Assembly (NCBI GenBank): GCA_018398575.1
Contig: JAGTXZ010000010.1
Span: 1,178,001-1,242,000, forward strand
Direction of reading: 5' to 3'
Source: Ampelomyces quisqualis
Lineage: Eukaryota > Ascomycota > Dothideomycetes > Pleosporales > Phaeosphaeriaceae
DNA: 64,000 bases
How positions within the stretch are numbered: the stretch's first letter is position 1; every line of letters begins with the position of its first letter. Below, one piece after another: positions 19,912 to 30,952 of this stretch. Under the pieces are notes generated by a model. It made no database searches. It worked only from the letters and a program-made list of their open reading frames with translations, and was not told the origin of the DNA. The translations under genes were made by a program, and so were the position numbers.

Positions 19912-22900
19912 CTACCTAGTCGTACCATCTCGTCCTGGACGTCGTCGTCTGTGCCTCTTCTCCCATGTATATTCTGGCAAGTATCCAGTAGTGTACCTTC
20001 GCTCTTCAGAGTACCTTCGCTCTTCGACAGCTTGCTCCCTGACGCTCTGCCTCCGGCTTGGTCGTGGTATCTTGTGTGCAACATGCTGCGGCCGACTAAC
20101 CGATCGATAACCCACTACAACCTGTTCCGATCCGCTATCGGTGTTCTCAGCATCGTCAGAGATGTAGTCCGGTTTTGGCATCTCGTATTCCACTTTGGTG
20201 GCTGGTCCTGTGTGTTGGACAAACCCGTTCGATTCGTCGGACTGTTGGCGTAAAGACTTCTTCCCCCGCAGGTGGGCGCCGCGACCATCCTTGCCAATGG
20301 CTTGGTAATATATACTGGAGATGAAGCTCCTTAGCATGTCGCCGTTGTAGCCGATGAGCATGGTAGCCCCAATGGTGACAAATGTGAGCGGCAGTGCTAT
20401 GGCCCAGAACAGACTCTGCCCAGATGACATATCTCGTATGTCTGATGTGTTCATTCCGAAGAAGGAGGTGACAAAAGACAAAGGTAGAAATATGACGGTG
20501 ACGATGGTGAAAGCCTGAATAGCTTTGCCGTGGTCTTCCTCGTAGATTTCCAGGCTTTGCTTGGCCTGATCAGCTAATGGGCCACATCGATCTATCAACT
20601 CCCTGTACTCTCGAAGTATAGAGTAGAGGCTGTCTCCACTCGACTCTAGCAAAGCACTTTCGTAAGGAAACATGGCGTGACGAGAAGGTCTATGTTCATG
20701 ATACGTCGTGTCGTCAAGAAGTGTTTTCAGTTTACTAACAAGATTTTCTTGCCATCCATTGATCTCCACCAGGGCATCCAGTTCCTCGCGAAGCAAATTG
20801 ATAGAGCGAATAAGTCTTTTCCCGGGTCTGTCGTTCACTTGGAATTGCTTCACTATGTTAGCATAGTACCAGTTCTGCTAAATCTAGGATCATACTTACA
20901 ATGTCAGTAAGATACTTTCGGTACATGGCACCAATAGATATGCCTCCTTCGAGTGGTTGGCATAGTAGTCGTCGCATTAACCAGACATGTAAATATTCGG
21001 GTCCAAGTGACAAGCTCTGCATGACGCCCGGACAGTCCTTAGATTTGGCCATCTGTCGAAGATCCTGACGAACCATGCCTGCCGAGTTCAAGACCCCGTT
21101 GGCAAAATGTCTCAGCACTTCGAGACCACTCTCAGAATGTGGCAAACTAGATGGCTCGATGTCTCCACCAGACGAAGATTGATAAGCTTCTTCTGTGTAA
21201 TGCAAAGCTCGCTCGATAGCTAAATAGAAGACAATTAATTTTCTGAAGGTCTCAATAAGCTTCCATGGGAACGAATAAAGGTTGGAGTTGACACCATCTT
21301 CGTTTCGGACGCCGTCTGAAAGTTCTTTAATACTCTTGAAGATGGCCTGAGCGTCTTCGCAGCCCTGGCTCAAGATTCGAAGTCCGCCAGCATTTGACTC
21401 TTCAAGATGCAGCTGTTCAGATGAGATGACCCAGTCATCAAGCTTTGGCTCTACATGAGCCTCTGGAGCAGAAGATTTCTCGACTTTGGCTTCCACTTTG
21501 GAGCCGCCAAATGAAGGTCGCGACGACTTCAAGTGGCTTTGTAAGTGTTCTGTTGCAGCACTGGCAGTGTCGAAGGCATAGAAGCTTTTGCACCGTGGAC
21601 AGTGCCTCAGCGATCTTTTGAAGTGTTTGTCGGCGGCAGGTAGTGCAGTGGACGTCTTTTGGCCAGAACGTATGTACCATGTATCGCTCTCAGTCTCAGC
21701 TACTCCGTGCACCATTTGCCCGCGCGCTTTTATGCCGCCTATCCAATTGGATATGCTGGCCATTGCGCCCCACAACTTGCGCAGGACGACACTCTCGTCG
21801 AGGTCTTTAACAAACAGTGCTAGAGTTCCATGCACCATCTGGAATAATGTCACAGCCCTCGCAGTTGAGCTAGCGCATTGATCCCGAACTACGTTGACAT
21901 GATATGTACGATCGAAAGTCTGTGTTGACTTGGTGGGCAGAGAATCGAACTGAGCACTGACATTCTCAAACTTTTCCTCGGTGAGAGCTCGGTAGAAGAC
22001 TGTCGACGAGAAGGTCTTGTCTACCTCATTGATAGGGCTCCCCACTTTGACTCTTTCGGTCAACATATTCCTGTCAACTAGTTCCAGTAGTCGGAGTTCT
22101 CTTCGAATCTCCGTGGGCACCGCGTTTTGTACTTCCCCATCTTGATCCACGATTATAGATGGCCACCGGAAGAAGGGTAGCACAGAGCTCACACCAACGA
22201 CATTAAGACAAGTTTCCTCCGTCGGCAATGGTACGGCCTTTGAGTGCTGTAAAATCTCAAGATCGATCGATACAAGGTCTGTCCGACGAATGATGCTATG
22301 CCAGTTGCTCGGCGTAACAACTCTATCTCCGTCTGGCCGGTGCCACACGATTGCAACGTTGTTCGAACTCATGGCAATGCGTGGTAGTAATTTGATCGCG
22401 TGTAGTTGTGCTTCGAATTGGAACCAGGACCTGCAGGAGGAAAGAGAAAAAATGCATACAGAGCTCTTTCTAGTCACAAGACGAATGTGCGTCAGAGACG
22501 TCTTCGTAATGTCCTTGATACCTAACTGGGCAAGATCTTCTTGCACGAGTTCGATCGAATTGACCATCTGATCGGAGAGAGCTCTGTGACCATGAGTAAC
22601 CACTATATCTGTTCCAAGGTACATGGTCCAAAGATTATGCATGTACACGAGGTCTTTCGTATGGCTATTCCCATACTTCCTGTAAGCTTGCTCCGCATCA
22701 CGATCCTGAACTTGCCAGCTAGGATACATGGCCTGCATGAGGGTGCGCGGGGGAAAGACTGGCGGCCCACGCGATGACTGCTGGGCCGGGGACTGAAGCT
22801 CAAGGTAGGGCACACAGCTGAAAATGACAGATTGTGAACCATCCCGACCTTCTTCATCGGCGCGCAGAACTGTTCCAGGCTGTATATAGAGGCCATCCAC

Positions 22901-23985
22901 GTATACCTTGACATTTTCCTTTTGGATTCGGGTCAAAACTTCCTTCGCAAGCATTCTCAGGCGACCGGATAGGCCAATCCTGTCCAGACAAAATTCTCTG
23001 AAGCGAGAAAAGCTAAGATTATTGCCCCGCAAATGATGCCAGGTCATCCGCGTACTCTCACGTACCAAATCATTATCCGGACCCGGCAGTGTGTAAATTT
23101 GAACGATAGTCTCAGCATCAATCCCACTGGCCAATGCTTTGGAGATTCTGAATCTTTCGTGACCCGGTTCAGATGTACTTGGATATTCTTTCTCGAGGCT
23201 TCCTTGGCCACGTAAATGTCGCGCGATTTTGGATGTGTCAACGCTGAAAGAGAGGTTGTTACCTTCAGCGTCGATCGGTTGGACTACTCGACGAGTCCTT
23301 GAACGTGGGAGCGGTATCGCTTGGAACTGTTCCTTGGTGTCCGTTGAAGATGAAGAGAGGGACTCGCTATCGGTGTCTTCACTCGGCGTCGAGTAGTCAA
23401 CTGCATGATTCTCATTGAGCACATGAGAAGAATCTGAGGCATAGACAGCTTCGAATGCTGCGCGAGGTCTCGGTCGTGTGATCAATACATCTTCTGCTGG
23501 CAAGCGCAATTCAGGTTCTTGGTTACCAAATTCTGGTGATCGTGCAAAGTCGTCCGACCAGAATGATATCTGAATGACTGAAGCAGGTCGCACAATTGAT
23601 GACCAAACAGATGGAAGTATGATCGCACCAGACTCAGTTTTCATGTCGAATTTTCGTTGCTTTACTTCATGGAGGTGATGATCTGACGAATATGCTTCCT
23701 CGATGAGGGGTGCAATCATCTTTGAGAAATCAGGAAGTGCGGGATTTTCATCGAGAAACGACATACCTCAGCATCCCGACATAGCTGATAAGGCCAAATG
23801 TAGGTCCGGTCACCACGGTGGTTTCTGAAAAGGATAGTTTCGGTTTCAATGGAGCCTTTGCTTTGTGGATTTCCTGGCTGTGGAAGCAAGACAGTATCCG
23901 AGCCAGTTTTTGCAGGCTCTACAGGCGTATTACTTGATGCATTTCTGTCGCTTCCTCTACGCTGCAAGGAGCTGTGTCTAATCAT
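19912..23985 (-). CDS. large CorA-like membrane protein with N-terminal ubiquitin-like domain
   Basis: Three exons, 23985-23767, 23719-20896 and 20852-19912, give about 1327 residues. The first intron (47 nt) splits a fungal ubiquitin-like domain: TETILFRNHRGDRTYIWPYQ and LCRDAE in exon 1, then MIAPLIEEAY and IILPSVWSSIVRPASVIQIS in exon 2. The long middle contains PPRTLMQAMYPSW and an acidic Ser-rich region. The last exon carries a coiled region and the CorA end: FTIVTVIFLPLSFVTSFFGM followed by N, i.e. the GMN motif closing the first transmembrane helix, then a second helix WAIALPLTFVTIGATMLIGY. The 43-nt second intron has a GCTAACA branch site. CorA proteins carry Mg2+ or related cations; transport by this fungal class is unproven. 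The start may lie further upstream. Confidence 0.85.
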
Positions 23986-25517
23986 CCTGGGCTTTGAATG
24001 GACATATGGACAGGAATTACCCGGTAGCCATGAAGGCTTGTTCCAGCGCCAGTCACCATGTACTGGTTCTGGACAGAACGGAAGTCAACGCGGGCTGGTG
24101 TAGAACTGAAACCTGCTCTAAGAACGGGTTGAGAAGGTCGCAGTTAGTCCACGCGAAAAAGTGCTACCCTAGTTGCGCACATTGGAAAGCAAAAGAATCG
24201 CCAAGTAGAAGACTTCGCATCGCGCTTCGAGTCGACATTGAGCGTCTCCATAAGCGCTAGTGCCTGATCAAGTAAGCGCTGTCGTGCCCCTGGTCTATAC
24301 TGGTTTCAAACCTCAACTCGGTGCACACCATCACACGCCCACAATCTAACAATGGCTGTTATCAGTGACACCTGTTCTAGGTATATACTTTCCTGTTAGG
24401 GGACTGGAGTTCCTCGCTCACAAGTTGGCGCGCAGGACGAAAAGATGGGACTGGTCGCGTTTTCTCTAGACAGGACTCAGGCGGTCTACTGCTGATTTGT
24501 CGAGCAGCAGCATCTTCGTCGCGCAGCTGGACATGGGGTCGAAATTATGTTTAAAGGGTCAGAAGCTGCTAACTTCAAATATGTCGTGCCTAACGACTAC
24601 CTGGAGTAGAAGAATCATACGTACGGTCACAACACGTTCTCCATCGAAAACGCTGAACGCCACGGACCGCCGGCTCGCGGATCATCAATCCACTATATGT
24701 ACGGAAAGCGCAGGATAAAGGAAGGTAATGAATGCATTCGCGGGGTTTTAAGCCAGATTGAGAAGTTGACGGGTTGTGTCGAGCGTCAATTCGACGACCA
24801 CGGGTGGCCGTATGTCAATTCAGTGACCTCAGTATCCTTTTGACTCTGATTTCTGTACATGATGTCAACATGCTGACTGTTGAGTAGGTTGATCATTTAT
24901 TTGTTGTCGATTGATGCATTTGTATTCCCTGGCATGACGACGGGTAATCCGACTGCAGCTATCATCATAGCCGCCCAGCGTACTACTCAGAAGATTTTGG
25001 CTCTCAAACACTTGTTCAAGATAGCTGATAGATCCAGGACACTTGTTTGGGCAATCATATTTATGTCTTTAGGCTCATAATTTGTTTTGGTAAAAATGCC
25101 CCTGCGGTGCTTGTGTCCTCGAACAAGTATCATTGTCGAAAACATTCTTACTTACATAACTATCTTCATGCATTCCACTTTATGCCAAGAAAATATCACG
25201 CAGAAAAGATTGGAGCTTGACGCGCTCGGTTGTACCATGATGTACGGAGTACGACTGACCTAGACGCGACTACCCCGCCTCCACAATTTGGAATAGTCCA
25301 ACTACTCTCCAGCTCGGCTTCCCTTGTGCCGAGTACCACAACTTGCCATGTGCACCAATCTACTGACATCGGTACCGTGTCCGCGTAGTGCACATGCGGA
25401 TGCTCAGGACGTCATCAACCGCACGGCATGGTGAGAGGGTGTATAAAACAAGGTAGTGAACGTCAGCCGCTGCCTCTACTGTAAACACCGCCGAGTCTTT
25501 GAGCGACATACATTACA
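23986..25517. other. 1.5-kb intergenic region between divergent genes
   Basis: No domain-bearing frame. A TACGGAGTA copy is at 25243-25251, and TATAAA at 25442-25447 serves the MAPEG gene to the right. The stretch is the shared upstream region of the CorA-like and MAPEG genes. Confidence 0.45.
25442..25447 (+). promoter_or_regulatory. TATA box of the MAPEG gene
   Basis: TATAAA, 76 bp upstream of the ATG at 25518. Confidence 0.5.
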
Positions 25518-26471
25518 ATGGCAGATGACAAGAAACGACGAGTGGAACGGGCTTCTGCTGAAAATGGGGTGTGCGTTTCTCGTGACGTCGCCTGCGGTTT
25601 TGTGTGATTGCTGACGCGAAGAATAGTGTCAATCCCTCTGGAGCTGTTGTAATGGCTGCAGCACCCATGTATCTTGCTTTTATTCCTGTAACGTAAGTTT
25701 TCATTTCTGATACCTCCTTTTTCATAGGGGCAAAGTCCGAGGAAAAACACAGTCTCAAAGAGATCCGTGCTACTCCAACGATTCCGCGTGTCACTTTCAA
25801 CTAACCGCTATTTCCATAGAACATATCTCACCAAACCAAACTCAATAATCCAATCTCTCACCCACGCCCTAATCAAACTCCTCCCCGGCGTCACCGTACG
25901 TTTCCCGCCCCTCCCCCCTCCCCATCCTTCCCCTGCTAACCCCCCCCCCCCCTAAAGCCAACAGCAATAACCTCCGGACGCGCAATCCCCGCCCTCTCCG
26001 CCCTCTACCTCTTCTGGACATTCGGCGCCTCAGGCGCCCTTTCCGCCGCAGGCCAAGCCATGGGCCGCACCCAAGGACTCGACAACGCGCACCCAAGAAA
26101 GCACGTAGGGAGTCTCTCAGGCTTACCGCTTCGACTACGCAGCGCGCATTACGCGCTCATGGAGAATTTTCCTGGTAGGCCTTCTCCCCCCCCCTCTCTC
26201 TCTGTGTGTGTCCTGAAAAAAAAAATCAACATGTGGATTTACTAATGCGTTTTCATGGACTGCAGCTTTTGCCCTCGCGGCTGCGTTGGCGCAAATCCTT
26301 GCGACGAAGGATGCGCAGATTGTCAATTTGCTGGGCTACCATGTCATTGCGAAGCTGTTGGTGCATTATCCGGCGTATGTGGGGAATGTGGCGGTGCCGA
26401 GGACGTTGGCGCATATCAGTGCTACGGCGGCGCTGGTGAATGTTTGTTGGTGTTTGGCTGCTGGGCAGTGA
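25518..26471 (+). CDS. MAPEG-family membrane protein
   Basis: Five short exons, 25518-25570, 25627-25692, 25820-25895, 25958-26174 and 26266-26471, join in frame to 205 residues. The diagnostic part is in exons 4-5: SGLPLRLRSAHYALMENFPA then FALAAALAQIL, the Arg-x-x-x-Ala-His...Glu-Asn pattern of the MAPEG family (membrane-associated proteins in eicosanoid and glutathione metabolism). A C-terminal helix with PRTLAHISATAALVNVCWCL follows. Members include microsomal glutathione transferases; substrate here is unknown. The third intron contains an uninterrupted run of 14 cytosines just before its acceptor. The fourth has T/C tracts. Neither changes the frame. The gene is easily missed because no exon exceeds 217 nt. 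Confidence 0.87.
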
Positions 26472-26693
26472 GGGGGGGAAAGGAAGAAAGGATGTGTGCA
26501 AGACGGATTGAGAGGATCAAGAGGTTGGAATGGATTTTGAGGAAGAGGAATTTTCCCGGTGTGGTGGTTTGGTGTTGTAGAGAATAGCAGTGTTGTATCC
26601 ATGTCTGGAGAGTTTATGTGATTCTGTATCCACCGGATCGCACGTATCTACTCAGCGCACCATTCTCTACAATCTCGCCCTGTTCCACAGACT

Positions 26694-27780
26694 CTACTGG
26701 AATTGCAACGCAATCGGCTTTCCACCCTGTTCCCCACTCCTCAACGCACTCTCGATGATTTCCAAATCCCCCACCGCCATGTCGCCGTTCTGTGCCTCTT
26801 TCCACAGCCCACTCCCCAAACTCTCCGCCCATGCCTTGACTTCCTGCTTCACCCCCGCTCCCTCATCTTTAAACTCCTTCTCCTCGACCACTTTTCCATC
26901 TTTCTTCACCGTGACTTTCCCCATACTAACGTGCACACTCCCCCCTTCACACGCAACAAGATACTCACTCCCTTTGTCCGTCGTGCCAAACGAAATGCCC
27001 AACGTGCCCGAAGCGCCATTCGACAATCGTAAAATAGCATTCAGCGTATCAACAGGCGGCAAATGTGATTGCAACTGTGCGGTGAAGGCACTCAGCGTCG
27101 TGATTTTCTGCCCCGCGCCGCTGAGTAGAAGTCTTATCGCAGCAGCAAAATGCACGCCGCCATCGAGCAGGAAACCACCTTGGTACTCTGGCTCCTTGCG
27201 CCACGCCGTCTCGTAGTACTTGCTTCCTGCAGGCACGTATGCAGCGACGCGTGCGCGGAACGTGAGGATGCGGCCGAGCGAGGAGATGAGGTGCGAGGCG
27301 TACAGGAAGGAGTCTAGAAAGCGGAAGTTTTCGGCCACCGAGTATGTTGCTGTGGTGTTTGACGGATTTTTGGCCCAGGTCAGTAGGTCTTGGGCGGTGG
27401 CGAGGTCATTTGCGATGGGCTTCTCGGCGAGCACGTGTTTGTTGGCTGCGAGGGCTTGTTTGATGTATGATGGTTGGGCGAGGATGGGGAGTCTGCGTGA
27501 TGTCAGGGATGGAGTGAGAGGGATTGGGGAGAAGGGTGAGGCACGCTATGATGACGCCTTTGATGTCGTCGCGTTTGAGGAGGGCATGGAAAGACTTCCC
27601 TTCCGAGTCCTCGCTGTAGAGGTCGACATCAGGGAGGTTCTGTGAAAGTGTTTTGGCGGACTTGAATGATCGCGAGTAGATGGCTTTCAAGGTGACAAGA
27701 GATGGGACAGCTTGGATAGCAGGCAGATGCTCCTCTGTGGCAAAGATGCCGCTTCCAATCAGTGCGACGCCAACAGTCAT
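26694..27780 (-). CDS. Gfo/Idh/MocA-family NAD(P)-dependent oxidoreductase
   Basis: Exons 27780-27545 and 27492-26694 give 344 residues, near the family norm. The Rossmann start is VGVALIGSGIFATEEHLPAI. DIKGVIIA, completed across the intron with LPILAQPSY, is followed by KHVLAEKPIANDLATAQDL, which holds the EKP lysine usually involved in catalysis. The C-terminal beta domain includes EYQGGFLLDGGVHFAAAIRL with the G-G-x-H histidine. The substrate is probably a sugar, polyol or similar (family knowledge); nothing narrows it. No signal peptide, hence cytosolic. It is convergent with the MAPEG gene. Confidence 0.9.
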
Positions 27781-27998
27781 TGTGGGGATGCACTATCGAG
27801 AGGTTTAAGATTTGCCGAGTCGTCCTGTTATAGGAAGTCAGCAGCGGCTAGGCCGCGGCTAAAGACATGACGTCGGACACCATGCCCAACACAGTAAGTA
27901 CAACAGTGCGGCAGCCCCACATTCGCCATAGACTTGTGGATCCCTTTGCAGGGACCTCAGACCTGCAGACCCCGTGACATTGGACGGCAAGTCTCGGC

Positions 27999-28572
27999 TC
28001 ATAGCTTCGCCTGATGCATCAAGAGTCGCTCCAGCCCAGTCTTCAGCTCCTTAGCCATGCCAGAGGTGTCTGGCCGCCGACTCTCACGATGGACAAAGAC
28101 GTGGATAAACTCGCCTACCGCCTTCACCTGGTCGTGTCCTCGCTCGAACACGCCAATTTCGTACGTGACGGAGCTCTTGCCCAGTTTGTTGACTCGAAGC
28201 GCGAGGTCGACGACCGCGGGGAACTCGACGGGGGCGAAGTAGTCGCAGTGGGAGTGGACGACGAGGCCGATCTGGGGCGAGGTGGGCGGGTGCAGGGCGC
28301 AGTGCTTGATGAGGTAGGTGTTGACGACCGAGTCGAATCTGGACGGGTTAGTGGCGGGCGGTAGCGGAGGCTGGTAGCGGAACGATGCGCACAGGAAGTA
28401 GTAGGTGCTGTTGTTCAGGTGGTGGTACATGTCGTTGTCGCTCCTTGGACGTGTCAGTCGGTGTCTCGGTTGGAGAGGATGGAAATGGAAGGGCTGCCTA
28501 CCATCTGGTGCGGTACTCGAGCTGGAATTTGTAGTCGCCTCTGCGACGCGTTTTCAGTGCTCCTGCAGCCAT
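27999..28572 (-). CDS. hotdog-fold acyl-CoA thioesterase (4-HBT/YbgC-like)
   Basis: Exons 28572-28502, 28443-28393 and 28338-27999 give 153 residues. Splicing builds the family signature FQLEYRTRWSDNDMYHHLNN followed by STYYF, equivalent to the R-[WF]-x-D-x-D-x-x-x-H-x-N-N motif of 4-hydroxybenzoyl-CoA thioesterase-like enzymes. The catalytic Asp and the His/Asn pair are present. LVVHSHCDYFAPVEFPAVV and YEIGVFERG complete the hotdog sheet. It should hydrolyse an acyl-CoA or related thioester; the substrate is not predictable. The start codon overlaps on the opposite strand the first possible ATG of the pseudouridine synthase gene. Confidence 0.9.
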
Positions 28573-28648
28573 GGTGTGGCCACGAGAATGGTCGACGTGG
28601 GGGGTATGCACTGCTTCGTGCTCCGTACTTCGTACCACCTATGTGGAG

Positions 28649-30214
28649 ATGCCTCGGCTCGCAGACACGCCCGGGCACCTTTTTTCGTCGCAGCCTCCTC
28701 CCCCGCCGCCCACCCTCCCTTTTCCCTCCCCCTCCCCCTCCCCCGCCCCCGTCGCATTGGCGCCCTCGCCCCGAATCCTCGCGTACCTGGCCTCCAAAGG
28801 GCGCCTGCCCGTCCGCAAAGGCGCCGCCTCCATGGCCCTGGTGCCGTCCGCGCCGCGCGACGAGCCCTACGACCCGCCAGACAACAGGTTCCCGTGCAAG
28901 CCCCCGCCCGCCGTCGCCATCACGCCCTGCGACCCGTGGCCGCCGCCATACTACCTCGAGCACGGCCTGCGCAAGGTCAAGCCGTACCACTTCACGTACA
29001 ACACCCACTGCAAGCAGCGCTGGCGGGGCCGCCAGATCCTCGACATCTTCGCGAGCGAGTTCCGCGACCGGCCCGCCCAGTACTATGCGCAGGCCATCCT
29101 CGACGGGCGCGTCGTGGTCAACGGCCAGCCCGTGTCCAGCACCACGGCCATCATCAACAACGGCGACCTGATCTCGCACACGCTGCACCGCCACGAGCCC
29201 CCGTGCACCGCCACCCCGGTCGCCATCGTCCACGAGGACGACGACCTCATCGTCATCAACAAGCCCGCCGGCATGCCCGTCCACCCGGCCGGCCGCTACA
29301 ACTTCAACTCCATCATCGAGGTCCTGCGCGCAGACCGCGGCTATGGCTGGAACCCGCTGCCCTGCAACAGGCTGGACCGGCTGACGAGCGGCATCATGTT
29401 CATCGGGAAGCACAGGCAGGCGGCCGAGGACATGAGCGCGCAGATACGGACGCGGACCGTCAAGAAGGAATACATCACCCGCGTCGTGGGAGAGTTTCCA
29501 GCGGGCGAGGTGGTCTGCGAGAAGCCTATACTACAGATCAGCCCGAAGCTCGGCCTCAACCGTGTACGCGCGAACGGCAAGGAGGCTTTGACCGTCTTCA
29601 AGCGGCTTGCATACTACCCACCCAAGCACAACGGCCAGAAGGACGACCGCATAGAGGGCGAGGAAGGCCCCGACGGCCAGCCTTGGAAGAAGCTGCGCGG
29701 GTATTCCATCGTCCGCTGTTTTCCAGTAACAGGCCGCACCCACCAGCTGCGAGTACATCTCCAGTTCCTCGGCCACCCCATATCGAACGACCCCATATAC
29801 GCCAACCAGCGCGTCTTCGGGCCATCACTAGGCTGCGGCCAATCCGAGTCCGAAAACGACGAAGACATCATGTCCCGCCTCGCGCGCATGGGCAAGGAAG
29901 ACGTTGCAGATGCCGTTGCATACCATGACGAGATGGTCGAGGCGTACAACAAGCGGAAGGCAGAACGCATGACCGGCGAGACGTGTGATGTTTGCGATAC
30001 TCCTTTATACAGCGATCCTGGGACACACGAGCTAGGCATATACCTACATGCGCGAAGATATAGGTGCGAGGAAGGCAAGTGGGACTATGAGACTGGCTTG
30101 CCTGACTGGGCATTACCGCCGCCGGGATATCAAGGCCCGACTGAGAGCACCGAGGAGAGCGATCCACTGGCTATAGACTTGAAGAGGCTAGGTATTGGAG
30201 ATGAAGAGGAATGA
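28649..30214 (+). CDS. RluA-type RNA pseudouridine synthase (Pus9/Rib2 C-terminal-like)
   Basis: One exon, 521 residues from the ATG at 28649; ATGs at 28571 and 28832 are in the same frame. An S4-like region (about 124-180) with RGRQILDIFASEFRDRPAQY and DGRVVVNGQPV precedes the catalytic domain. VINKPAGMPVHPAGRYNFNS and NRLDRLTSGIMFIGK give the RluA motif II with the catalytic aspartate (about D243). TGRTHQLRVHLQFLGHPI follows. The C-terminal CDVC...LYSDPG...LHARRY region fits the yeast Pus8/Pus9 branch, which modifies position 32 of tRNAs. No deaminase domain is attached, so it is Pus9-like rather than full-length Rib2. The N-terminus is extremely Pro/Ser-rich; translation from 28571 would add 26 residues. 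Confidence 0.9.
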   Translation: MPRLADTPGHLFSSQPPPPPPTLPFPSPSPSPAPVALAPSPRILAYLASKGRLPVRKGAASMALVPSAPRDEPYDPPDNRFPCKPPPAVAITPCDPWPPPYYLEHGLRKVKPYHFTYNTHCKQRWRGRQILDIFASEFRDRPAQYYAQAILDGRVVVNGQPVSSTTAIINNGDLISHTLHRHEPPCTATPVAIVHEDDDLIVINKPAGMPVHPAGRYNFNSIIEVLRADRGYGWNPLPCNRLDRLTSGIMFIGKHRQAAEDMSAQIRTRTVKKEYITRVVGEFPAGEVVCEKPILQISPKLGLNRVRANGKEALTVFKRLAYYPPKHNGQKDDRIEGEEGPDGQPWKKLRGYSIVRCFPVTGRTHQLRVHLQFLGHPISNDPIYANQRVFGPSLGCGQSESENDEDIMSRLARMGKEDVADAVAYHDEMVEAYNKRKAERMTGETCDVCDTPLYSDPGTHELGIYLHARRYRCEEGKWDYETGLPDWALPPPGYQGPTESTEESDPLAIDLKRLGIGDEEE

Positions 30215-30709
30215 GAGGCGGCAGACAAGGAGGCAGCTAAATAGAGGTTGTCTCTGGGGGGCTGTGCGCATATTTACGTTTGCCATATAGATGTTCAAGA
30301 TACCCATTCACACCTTCCACGACGTCAATAGGCATGGAGAAAAGGCTTGAGGACATGATTTAACCACTTTTCTACCTCATTGATCATTCCTCACAATTCT
30401 CTTGCTTCCGAACCTCTGGAACCCTGCCAAAGCTGTCGCGACACTGTTTCCGTACGCTGCCTTCCTGGTGTCCTCTACACTCTTCACTTAGCTTCAGCAT
30501 GTAGAGACAAGACATTCTCATCCCACTTCCTCGCCTCTCCTGCTCGCATGCAGAATCCAAACCTCAAGCTTTGACTCGTCCGAACTGCCCCTTTCTACGC
30601 GCCCAAAACCTCGTGCCCGCACTGCGCGAATAGAAGAGCAACTCCACGCTTCGAGCCGGCTCGAAAACATGAAAAAAAACGCCAGATACACGCAGTGCAT
30701 CCTCCCAGC

Positions 30710-30952
30710 TCAAGCAGTTGCTTCAGATCGTCTTGGACTTGGAGACGGGGCTGTGGCAGGCGGTTGCTGAGTCGAGGCCTGTGATTGCAACGACGACACC
30801 GTCGCTTGCGATGGGCTTTTCAGTCTGGGACTGAGCGGCGATGTGAGTGTTGACGCGCATGTCGCAGAGGAAGACGACGACGACGACGAAGTACTGAGAG
30901 AAAGATGTTTGAGGAAGACGCGGGCTGGGGGGAATTGGCTGACCGAAGGCAT
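30710..30952 (-). CDS. short Ser-rich open frame, doubtful
   Basis: An 80-codon frame with an eight-Ser run, Pro/Ser/Gln-rich. A TATAAA on the same strand at 31004-31009 lies about 52 bp upstream of the ATG. There is no domain or signal peptide. It could be a small gene or a chance low-complexity frame. Confidence 0.22.
   Translation of the reverse strand: MPSVSQFPPARVFLKHLSLSTSSSSSSSSATCASTLTSPLSPRLKSPSQATVSSLQSQASTQQPPATAPSPSPRRSEATA

Noticed and set aside
22432..22478. Intron-like GT..CTGCAG stretch with pyrimidine tract inside the CorA-like gene
   Set aside because: Removing 29 or 47 nt breaks the frame, while reading through keeps a long open frame. It is probably coding or a rarely used site.
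28405..29928. Very long plus-strand and minus-strand open frames overlapping the pseudouridine synthase gene
   Set aside because: The synthase gene is GC-rich, which keeps other frames open. Their translations are Arg/Pro/Ala-rich without domains, while the synthase frame has complete family motifs.
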